This document shows, piece by piece, positions 19,763 through 26,278 of a stretch of 26,278 bases of DNA. Within the stretch, counting starts at the first letter, position 1; each line of letters starts with the position of its first letter. The stretch is from an uncultured Collinsella sp. GTDB taxonomy: Bacteria > Actinomycetota > Coriobacteriia > Coriobacteriales > Coriobacteriaceae. The position numbers and the translations under genes were made by a program. The notes beneath the pieces were generated by a model, which had not been told where the DNA came from, made no database searches, and saw only the letters and a program-made list of their open reading frames with translations. The DNA lies in contig CATYZK010000026.1 in the NCBI GenBank assembly GCA_958415665.1, positions 1-26,278 of the forward strand. The letters are read 5' to 3'.

Positions 19763-20851
19763 ATGGCACATCGCTCCGTTATTCCGTTTGGCCCGCAGCA
19801 CCCGGTGCTGCCCGAGCCGCTTCATCTGGACCTGGTGATCGAGGACGACCGCGTCATCGAGGCAATTCCGCAGATCGGCTTTGTGCACCGCGGACTCGAG
19901 AAGCTCACCGAAAAGCGCGACATGCATCAGTTTGGCTACATCGCCGAGCGCATCTGCGGCATCTGCGCCGTGGGTCACAGCTGCGGCTATGCCAGTGCCT
20001 GTGAGCGCATGCTCGACATCGAGGTGCCCGGCCGCGTACAGTATATCCGCACCATTTTGCACGAGCTTTCGCGCATCCACTCGCATCTGCTGTGGTTGGG
20101 CTTGCTTGCCGACGCCTTTGGCTTCGAGGCGCTGTTCTATCGGTCGTGGACCCTGCGCGAGCAGATTCTCAAGATTTTTGAGAGCACGTGCGGCGGGCGC
20201 GTGATTCTGTCGATCAACGAGATTGGCGGCCTTAAGCACGATATCGAGGACTCCGAGCTGGCGGGCATCGTCCAGACGCTCGATGCCATGCGCCCCGACT
20301 ACGAGGCCCTGGTGCATACGTTTTTGGACGACGACAGTTGCGGCGAGCGCTTGCATGGCGTGGGCGTGATCAGCAAGAAGGACGCGCTGGATTTGTCGAT
20401 GGTCGGCCCGTTCGGTCGCGCCTCGGGTGTGGACTACGACGTGCGCATGTTCGGCGACGGCGCCTATGCGGATCTGGCTGCGTTTGAGCCGATTGTCGCC
20501 ACCGACGGTGACTGCTATGCCCGCTGCCAGGTGCGTTGCGCCGAGGTCACACAGGCCATGGACATTATCAAGGAACTCGTGGGCAAGATTCCGCACGACG
20601 GCATCGGCGGGCGCACCAAGCTCACGCCGGCCGACGGCGCGCGCGGCGAAGTTGTGATTGAGCAACCGCGCGGCGAGGCGTACTACTATGTGCGCGGCAA
20701 CGGCACCAAGAACTTGGATCGCTTCCGCGTGCGCACGCCGACGTCGCAGAACCTGGCGGGTCTGACGCATGCGCTGCAGGGCGTGCTCATCGCCAACGTG
20801 CCCATGATTATCCTGACCATCGACCCCTGCATTAGCTGCACGGAAAGGTAG
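19763..20851 (+). CDS. echE: Group 4 [NiFe] hydrogenase large subunit (EchE)
   Basis: The 362-residue catalytic subunit reduces protons to H2 at a [NiFe] site. All four nickel ligands are visible: Cys65 and Cys68 in ERICGICAVGHS, and Cys356 and Cys359 in DPCISCTER. This separates it from NuoD, which lacks them. The N-terminal IPFGPQHPVLPEPLHLDL and IGFVHRGLEKL are family signatures. The protein stops at the Arg of the DPCxxCxxR motif and therefore has no C-terminal peptide for a maturation protease to remove. An RBS (AAGGAGG) precedes the ATG at 19763. The gene lies six bases after echD and eight before the ferredoxin gene. Nickel insertion genes (hyp) are not in this window. Confidence 0.95.
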   Translation: MAHRSVIPFGPQHPVLPEPLHLDLVIEDDRVIEAIPQIGFVHRGLEKLTEKRDMHQFGYIAERICGICAVGHSCGYASACERMLDIEVPGRVQYIRTILHELSRIHSHLLWLGLLADAFGFEALFYRSWTLREQILKIFESTCGGRVILSINEIGGLKHDIEDSELAGIVQTLDAMRPDYEALVHTFLDDDSCGERLHGVGVISKKDALDLSMVGPFGRASGVDYDVRMFGDGAYADLAAFEPIVATDGDCYARCQVRCAEVTQAMDIIKELVGKIPHDGIGGRTKLTPADGARGEVVIEQPRGEAYYYVRGNGTKNLDRFRVRTPTSQNLAGLTHALQGVLIANVPMIILTIDPCISCTER

Positions 20852-20858
20852 GCGCGGC

Positions 20859-21200
20859 ATGAGTTTACTGACATTTGCCAAGACGGCCTTGGGCTCTATG
20901 GTCAAGCAGCCGGTCACGGTGTGCTATCCGCAGGAGAAGCTGGCGGCGCCCGAGCGCTTGCGCGGGCACATCGTCAACGACATGGACGTGTGCATTTGCT
21001 GCGGCATGTGCGCGCGCCGCTGCCCGGCGGGCGCGCTCGCGGTCCATCGCAAGGGAGGAATGTGGTCGATTGACCCGTATGCCTGCGTGGTGTGTGGCGA
21101 ATGCATCGAAAGCTGCCCCAAGCACTGCCTGACTGTGGACACCGCCCGCACCCCAGTCGCGGCGGACAAGACGCCCACGGTAGAAACCAAGCCGGAATAG
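20859..21200 (+). CDS. echF: Ech-type hydrogenase ferredoxin-like subunit (EchF)
   Basis: The 113-residue protein binds two 4Fe-4S clusters. Cys45, Cys48, Cys51 and Cys55-Pro form the first motif and Cys76, Cys79, Cys82 and Cys86-Pro the second, as in NuoI/HycF/EchF. It takes electrons from reduced ferredoxin and passes them through EchC to the nickel site. The N-terminal portion (LTFAKTALGSMVKQPVT) resembles the amphipathic anchor of NuoI-type subunits. The tail after residue 92 is short and polar. It is the last gene of the operon and is followed by a strong hairpin. Confidence 0.92.
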   Translation: MSLLTFAKTALGSMVKQPVTVCYPQEKLAAPERLRGHIVNDMDVCICCGMCARRCPAGALAVHRKGGMWSIDPYACVVCGECIESCPKHCLTVDTARTPVAADKTPTVETKPE

Positions 21201-21210
21201 CGCTGAAATA

Positions 21211-21244
21211 GGGGCCGGCGGGGCAAAAATGCCCCGCCGGCCCC
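21211..21244 (+). terminator. Hairpin terminator of the hydrogenase operon
   Basis: A perfect 14-bp GC stem (GGGGCCGGCGGGGC at 21211-21224 and its complement at 21231-21244) encloses AAAAAT. A second small stem, CCGCGC/GCGCGG at about 21243-21260, follows at once. There is no T run, so termination may be factor-assisted or the structure may stabilise the mRNA end. Confidence 0.65.
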
Positions 21245-21275
21245 GCGCTTGAGCGCGCGGTCAGGCCGCCGCGAA

Positions 21276-21429
21276 CAAAACTATGCCGGTTTACTACGAT
21301 AAATCGCCAACCTCCAACCACACCGCATTCGGCAAAAACAAAACCGCAGGTAGACGGCTTGCGACTTTGTGAAAAAAGCGGGTGTGGTCGGGGATTTCGT
21401 TTTTATCGTAGTAAACCGGCATAGTTTTG
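21276..21429. repeat. 154-bp palindromic element with 28-bp perfect terminal inverted repeats (MITE-like)
   Basis: Bases 21276-21303 and 21402-21429 are perfect reverse complements over 28 bp; the arms contain ACTATGCCGGTTTACTACG. The interior is also imperfectly palindromic: CCAACCACACCGC on the left matches GCGGGTGTGGTCGG on the right with few differences. The whole element could fold into one long hairpin. It contains no gene. The size, terminal repeats and location between operons fit a miniature inverted-repeat transposable element or a large REP-like sequence. Confidence 0.8.
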
Positions 21430-21473
21430 AAACGGCACCATATCGGTAACAGCCCCTGATCCCCCGGGGACGG

Positions 21474-21525
21474 AGGAAAACGGATCATTTTTTGCCTGAT
21501 GGCTCCGAGTCGCACCCGTTTTCCT
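21474..21525. repeat. 10-bp inverted repeat upstream of the adhesin gene
   Basis: AGGAAAACGG (21474-21483) and CCGTTTTCCT (21516-21525) are perfect complements 32 bases apart, just downstream of the MITE-like element. It may be a second small palindromic element or an mRNA structure. No gene is present. Confidence 0.4.
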
Positions 21526-21537
21526 GCGAAAACGCCG

Positions 21538-21617
21538 TGTCTCAACTTTGGTGAGACATTTGTCTCATGCGCAAAACCGAATCTGGAACGTGTGTCACCT
21601 GCCCTAACTGTGTCTCA
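21538..21617. promoter_or_regulatory. TGTCTCA boxes upstream of the adhesin gene (candidate operator)
   Basis: TGTCTCA occurs at 21538-21544, 21561-21567 and 21611-21617, and its complement TGAGACA at 21552-21558. The first two face each other across 7 bases as an inverted repeat, 110-130 bases before the adhesin start. This clustering is more than expected by chance. A role in control of adhesin expression is inferred. No clear -35/-10 pair was recognised. Confidence 0.4.
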
Positions 21618-21669
21618 TTTCGTAACTTTAGGCTGATGCAAGGTCTGATCCTGCGAGAAGGGAGACATG

Positions 21670-24600
21670 ATGGGTAAGTACACGAGGGGTCTCTTGGCGG
21701 TGATACTGGCCGTAGTGCTGGTGTTGCCGGCTGCAGCATTCGCCATGCTGCCCGAGGCCAACGCCAGGTCCAGCACAGGAATGGACGGGCCGACAGTGAG
21801 CGGACCGACGGTCGTCGACCCCGACACCAGCGGACGCTGGGAAAAATGGGCGGCCGGCCACAGCGGCAATAAGGTGACGACTCAAAACGTCGGCCGAATC
21901 TGGACCGACAAGACGGTTGAGGCAACTGGAAAAGACGAAGCGTCAGACTTTTTGACTACGCTTTCGGCGATGTCCTCGACGTCTAATTCAACCGTGACAG
22001 TCACCACGCCACTCGACATCGTGATGGTGCTGGATGCTTCTGGCTCGATGGATGATCCTATGGGTGGCGGAGATCGCACCAAGCGCATCGTTGCACTGAA
22101 GAACGCTGCGAATAGCTTTATCGATACCATTGCCAAGCAAAACGAGGGTGTCGAGGGCGTGGATAGGCAGCATAAGGTTGCCGTCGTTAAGTTCGCGGGC
22201 GATAAGTCCAACAATATCGGCAACGATACGTACTACCAAGGCCAATTCAAGTACAACTACTCGCAGGTAATGAAGGACCTGATTGATTGTTCCGGCAGCA
22301 ACGTGAAAGCTCTTAAGGATACAATTGCCGGTATTAAACCCGCCGGTGCCACACGTGCCGATTATGGTCTGGAGCTGGCTAAGGACAGGACTTCTGGTCG
22401 CAAAGACGCCAAGAAGATTATTGTCTTCTTTACTGATGGTACGCCAACGAGTCAAAGTGAATTCAATCCTACAGTCGCTAACGCTGCCGTGACGGCTGCC
22501 AAGAGCATGAAGGACGGCAAGGCCACCGTTTATACCATCGGTATCTTTAGCGGAGCGAATCCCAGTGCAGGCATTCAAGATTTAGGAACAGACGAAGCGA
22601 ATAAAGCGAACAAGTTCATGCAGGCCGTGTCGAGCAACTACCCCAATGCCACGGCATGGAACACTCACGGTACGCGTGCGGATAATTCCGACTACTACAA
22701 GTCGGCGACCAATGCCGATGAGCTCAAGAAGGTCTTCGACGACATCTCGCAAGCCATTACGTCGGAGAAGCCTTATCCGACCGAAATTCAGAAGGGCTAC
22801 GAGACCAAGTCCGGTTACATCACGTTTACCGATGAGCTGGGCGACTTTATGCAGGTCGACAGCTTCACCGAGGTCGTCATCAACGGCACATCGTTTACCA
22901 AGCCGAACAAGATGTTCAACAAAGAAACCAATACCGACACGTACGAGTTCGATGACAAGGCAAAAGACCTGCTCATCACCGTGCAGCGCGCCGACGATAA
23001 AAATCCCCGAAAGGGCGATATTGTAACGGTCAGCATCCCCGCATCGTTGATTCCGCTGAGCCACTTTAAGACCGTAGACGGCAAGCTTTCGGTCGACACC
23101 GTTAAGCCCATCCAGGTGAAGTATGCCTCGAGCGTGAAGAAGGTCGCACTCGACAACCTGTTTACGCCCGAGAAGGTAACGGGGCTCAAGGACTACATCG
23201 AGCGCAATGCCGATGACGACGCCAAGACCGTGAGCTTCTACGCGAACAAGTGGAGCGGCGGCGCGCTGGGTGATACGGTTGCGACCTTTGAGCCGGCCGA
23301 CACCAACCGCTACTACTACTTCCAGAAGCAGACTCCTATTTACACGGATGAGGGCTGCACGAAGCCGGCAACGGGCTCGCTGGATGATAACACCACCTAT
23401 TACTATAAGGATGAGTTTGAGGAGCAGGGTGAGAACGGCGAGGCCAAGTCTGCGACCGATGTCATTGCATTCAAGGGCGGCGATGCTGCGAAGTTCGACG
23501 GCGCTATTGTTGCTGACAAGAAGAGCGGCAGCCTGTCGTTTAGTATCGGAACCGCGCGCCTGGCATTTATTGACGAGCTCCACACCACCAAGGAGAGCGT
23601 GGGCGGCAACAACACCAGTACCGCGACCGACGTTCTCAACCCCAAGTGGAATAACACGTCCGCCAAGGCGACCGCGACGCATGTTAATTCCTACCTGGGC
23701 AACAACGGCAAGATCAGCTATAAGTACGACATGACGCCGACGACGGTGGACACCAAGGCCGACTTCGGCCTGACCAAGGTGCTCGAGGGCCGCGCCTGGA
23801 CGAAAGAGGACGCGTTTGAGTTTGAGCTGACGTCCGAGAACAACGCCCCGATGCCCGAGTCCGCGACTGAGCCCGTGACTGTGTCCGTGACCAATAACGA
23901 TCCGAATGAGGTCAAGGCGGCCATTAACTTCGGCACGATCGAATACAAGGCACCTGGCACGTATGTCTACAAGGTCAGCGAGAAGAACGCTGGGACCACG
24001 GTTGACGGCGTTGCCTACAGCAAGAACGTCGCGAAGATCACCGTGACGGTGACGCCCAACAAGAAGGGCGAGCTGAGCGCTGACGTGCAGGTGGCCTGGA
24101 GTGAAGCAGGCGAGACCGAGTTCAAGAACGTTTACACTGCGAAGCCTGTTGAGTCCAGCGTTACCGACAAGATTGACGTGACCAAGTCCCTGACCGGGCG
24201 CGACTTGGCGGCCGGCGAGTTCAGCTTCGAGCTGCGCGAGCTCAAGGGCGAGGATTCTAAGCTTATCGAGACCGTTACAAACGACGCCAGTGGCAAGGTG
24301 AAGTTCAAGGCCATCAAGTACACTGAGATCGGTCAGCACACCTACACGCTGCGCGAGGTCCCGGGCGACGCCAACAACGGCATCACCTACGACGGCAAGA
24401 CCTACACCATCGTGACGACCATCAGCGATAACGGCAAGGGTCAGCTGGTGGCAACGCACGAGCTGAAGGACGCCAAGGACGCCAAGGACGCCAAGAGCAT
24501 CGAGTTCAAGAACGCCTACACCACGAATGCTGCCGAGGCATCGCTTGTGGGCATCAAGAATCTGCAGGTCGCCGATGGTCTGACCCCGGCCGACATCACC

Positions 24601-26278
24601 GGCAAGTTTACCTTTACCGTGACCGGCGAAGAGGACGCGCCTATGCCTGCGAGCGCGAGCGTGCACAACGACTCCGACGGCAAGGTCGACTTTGGTAAGA
24701 TCACCTTTACGCTCGACGACCTTAACAAGGCTCTGGGCGAGAAGCCCAAGAAGCGCGAGCACACCTTTACCTACACCGTGACCGAGTCCGGCGAGGTTGC
24801 TGGCGTGACCAACGACGCCAAGCTGTCGCGCGAGGTTTCCTTCACCGTGACCGATGACGGCAAGGGTAAGCTGAGCGTATCCCCTAACCAGGACGGCAAT
24901 GCGGCGTTTACGTTCACCAACACCTATAACGTGAAGCCTGTCAAGACGAGTGTCACCGACCAGATCACCGCGACCAAGGTTCTGACCGGGCGCGAGCTCG
25001 GCCTCAAGGACGGCGAGTTTGGCTTTGAGCTCGTCAAGGGCGAGGGCAAGGACGCCCAGGTTGTTGCTACCGGCACCAACGACGCCAGCGGCAAGATCAC
25101 GATGGACCCCATCGAGTACACCAAGCCCGGGAAGCACACCTACACGTTGCGCGAGGTCAAGGGTAATACTGGCGGCATCACCTACAGTACCGCCGAGTAC
25201 ACCATCGTGACCACCATCACCGACAAGGGCGACGGTACGCTCGAGGCGAAGCATGAGCTGAAGGGCGCCGACGAGGCGAAGTTCACCAACTCCTACAAGC
25301 CTGGTTCCAAGGACTCCAGCGTCACCGACAAGATTACCGCGACCAAGGTCCTGACCGGGCGTGAGTCTGGCCTCGCGGCCGGCGAGTTCCGCTTTGAGCT
25401 CGTCGAAGGTAACGTTGTTGCCGCTACCGGCACCAACAATGCCGACGGCAAGATCGTGATGGACCCCGTCACGTACACCGAGGCCGGCGAACACACCTAC
25501 ACGCTGCGCGAGACCAAGGCCGGCGCCACCGAGAACGGCATTACCTACAGCACCGCCCAATACACCATCGTGACTACGGTTACGGACAACGGCGACGGCA
25601 CCCTCAGCGTCGAGCATAAGCTGCAGAACGCCGAGAAGGCGATCTTCGAGAACACCTACAAGCCGAATCCTGGCAAGTCGAGTGTCACCGACAAGATTGC
25701 GGCGACCAAGGTCCTGACCGGTCGCGATCTCAAGGAAGGCGAGTTTGGCTTCGAGCTCGTCGAGGGCGAGGACGCCAAGGTCGTTGCCACCGGTAAGAAC
25801 GATGCCGACGGCAAGATCACGATGGGCGCCATCGAGTATACCGAGGCCGGCAAGCATACCTACACGCTGCGCGAGGTCCCGGGCGACGCCAACAACGGCA
25901 TCACCTACGACGGCAAGACCTACACCATCGAGACGACCATCACCGACAACGGTGACGGCACGCTCAGCGCTGCGCACAAGCTGAAGGACGCCGACGAGGC
26001 GAAGTTCAACAACAGCTACAAGCCGAACCCCGACGAGTTCAGCGTCACCGACCAGATCACCGCGACCAAGGTCCTGACCGGTCGCACGCTCAAGGACGGC
26101 GAGTTCTCCTTCGAGCTCGTTGAGGGCGAGGGCAAGGACGCCAAGGTCGTCGCCACCGGCACCAACGACGCCAAGGGCAACATCTCGATGGGTGCCGTGA
26201 AGTACACCAAGCCCGGAACGCACACCTACACGCTGCGCGAGGCCAAGGGCGGAACCACCAGCAAGGGCATCACCTACA
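21670..26278 (+). CDS. Secreted VWA-domain adhesin with tandem FctA/Spy0128-type isopeptide domains (3' end outside window)
   Basis: The frame is open from 21670 to the window edge (1536 complete codons), so the C-terminus and any LPxTG sorting signal are not seen. Residues 1 to about 32 are a Sec signal peptide (KYTRGLLAVILAVVLVLPAA). A von Willebrand A domain spans about 115-370, with MIDAS residues Asp122-Ala-Ser-Gly-Ser, the Thr of GATRADYG and Asp256 in FFTDGTPT. A linking region (about 370-685) follows. At least seven pilin-type isopeptide domains then begin near residue 687. The later ones carry a Lys in TKVLTGR, a Glu in HTYTLRE and an Asn in FxNxY, the triad that forms Lys-Asn cross-links in Spy0128/FctA domains. 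The layout matches tip or major adhesins of sortase pili. The start at 21670 has AAGGGAG five bases upstream; the ATG at 21667 is too close. Likely function is attachment to host or food matrix. Confidence 0.9.
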   Translation, partial: MGKYTRGLLAVILAVVLVLPAAAFAMLPEANARSSTGMDGPTVSGPTVVDPDTSGRWEKWAAGHSGNKVTTQNVGRIWTDKTVEATGKDEASDFLTTLSAMSSTSNSTVTVTTPLDIVMVLDASGSMDDPMGGGDRTKRIVALKNAANSFIDTIAKQNEGVEGVDRQHKVAVVKFAGDKSNNIGNDTYYQGQFKYNYSQVMKDLIDCSGSNVKALKDTIAGIKPAGATRADYGLELAKDRTSGRKDAKKIIVFFTDGTPTSQSEFNPTVANAAVTAAKSMKDGKATVYTIGIFSGANPSAGIQDLGTDEANKANKFMQAVSSNYPNATAWNTHGTRADNSDYYKSATNADELKKVFDDISQAITSEKPYPTEIQKGYETKSGYITFTDELGDFMQVDSFTEVVINGTSFTKPNKMFNKETNTDTYEFDDKAKDLLITVQRADDKNPRKGDIVTVSIPASLIPLSHFKTVDGKLSVDTVKPIQVKYASSVKKVALDNLFTPEKVTGLKDYIERNADDDAKTVSFYANKWSGGALGDTVATFEPADTNRYYYFQKQTPIYTDEGCTKPATGSLDDNTTYYYKDEFEEQGENGEAKSATDVIAFKGGDAAKFDGAIVADKKSGSLSFSIGTARLAFIDELHTTKESVGGNNTSTATDVLNPKWNNTSAKATATHVNSYLGNNGKISYKYDMTPTTVDTKADFGLTKVLEGRAWTKEDAFEFELTSENNAPMPESATEPVTVSVTNNDPNEVKAAINFGTIEYKAPGTYVYKVSEKNAGTTVDGVAYSKNVAKITVTVTPNKKGELSADVQVAWSEAGETEFKNVYTAKPVESSVTDKIDVTKSLTGRDLAAGEFSFELRELKGEDSKLIETVTNDASGKVKFKAIKYTEIGQHTYTLREVPGDANNGITYDGKTYTIVTTISDNGKGQLVATHELKDAKDAKDAKSIEFKNAYTTNAAEASLVGIKNLQVADGLTPADITGKFTFTVTGEEDAPMPASASVHNDSDGKVDFGKITFTLDDLNKALGEKPKKREHTFTYTVTESGEVAGVTNDAKLSREVSFTVTDDGKGKLSVSPNQDGNAAFTFTNTYNVKPVKTSVTDQITATKVLTGRELGLKDGEFGFELVKGEGKDAQVVATGTNDASGKITMDPIEYTKPGKHTYTLREVKGNTGGITYSTAEYTIVTTITDKGDGTLEAKHELKGADEAKFTNSYKPGSKDSSVTDKITATKVLTGRESGLAAGEFRFELVEGNVVAATGTNNADGKIVMDPVTYTEAGEHTYTLRETKAGATENGITYSTAQYTIVTTVTDNGDGTLSVEHKLQNAEKAIFENTYKPNPGKSSVTDKIAATKVLTGRDLKEGEFGFELVEGEDAKVVATGKNDADGKITMGAIEYTEAGKHTYTLREVPGDANNGITYDGKTYTIETTITDNGDGTLSAAHKLKDADEAKFNNSYKPNPDEFSVTDQITATKVLTGRTLKDGEFSFELVEGEGKDAKVVATGTNDAKGNISMGAVKYTKPGTHTYTLREAKGGTTSKGITY
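24949..26278 (+). repeat. Tandem 360-369-bp repeats encoding isopeptide domains
   Basis: Near-identical units open with an AGYGTCACCGAC sequence at 24949, 25318, 25681 and 26041, with periods of 369, 363 and 360 bases; the last is cut by the window edge. An earlier, more divergent unit starts at about 24157. Each unit encodes one complete isopeptide domain. High similarity between units makes copy-number change by recombination likely. Confidence 0.85.

Noticed and set aside
19610..20917. Long minus-strand frames across the hydrogenase genes (also 18759-19769) and across the IIC gene (2944-4101).
   Set aside because: Each lies opposite a well-supported gene, has no RBS and shows the composition expected from reversed high-GC codons.
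22582..26223. A minus-strand open frame of more than 1200 codons opposite the adhesin.
   Set aside because: It is an antisense shadow produced by strong third-position GC bias and repetitive codons in the adhesin. It has no RBS, and its translation is a low-complexity Val/Leu/Gly/Arg repeat that mirrors the domain repeats.

Overview
The window looks like a chromosomal segment from a high-GC anaerobic actinobacterium of the class Coriobacteriia, most likely Collinsella. That placement is inferred from GC-rich third codon positions, a sugar PTS locus of gut type, an Ech-type energy-converting [NiFe] hydrogenase and a VWA/pilin-type surface adhesin with Lys-Asn isopeptide domains. No 16S or other taxonomic marker is present.

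Layout. (1) 1-1817: a short array of alternating inverted repeats, a 21-bp tandem repeat, and a lower-GC gene for an AlbA/Schlafen-type regulator with an HATPase_c_4 domain. (2) 1817-11885: a carbohydrate island of about 10 kb. It is bounded on the left by a truncated copy of initiator tRNA-fMet and on the right by the intact tRNA-fMet with its own promoter and terminator. After a CcmD-like remnant it carries PTS IIB-IIC on the + strand. Convergent to these lies a minus-strand operon of a BglG/LicR-type PRD regulator, a 6-phospho-beta-glucosidase and PTS IIA. Divergent from the regulator run ChbG/YdjC deacetylase, a second GH1 enzyme (non-phospho type) and a GH140 (DUF4038) apiosidase-like enzyme. 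All the enzymes lack signal peptides, so the sugar is probably imported by the PTS and broken down in the cytoplasm. (3) 11974-12271: a longer array of the same alternating repeats, with 15-bp arms every 40 bp. (4) 12414-14444: an Old Yellow Enzyme/FadH-type flavoprotein. (5) 14894-15289: a small transposase-like HTH protein. (6) 15577-21200: a compact Ech/group 4 [NiFe] hydrogenase operon (echA-echB fused, echC, echD, echE, echF). It should couple ferredoxin oxidation and H2 evolution to ion translocation. (7) 21211-21666: a strong hairpin, a 154-bp MITE-like palindrome and possible operators. (8) 21670 to the window end: a large secreted VWA adhesin with tandem FctA/Spy0128-type isopeptide domains, cut by the window edge.

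The most noteworthy observations are the fixed-pitch alternating repeat array (no family that I recognise), the tRNA-fMet duplication that brackets the sugar island, the fusion of the two membrane subunits of the hydrogenase, and the hydrogenase large subunit that already ends at its mature C-terminus.
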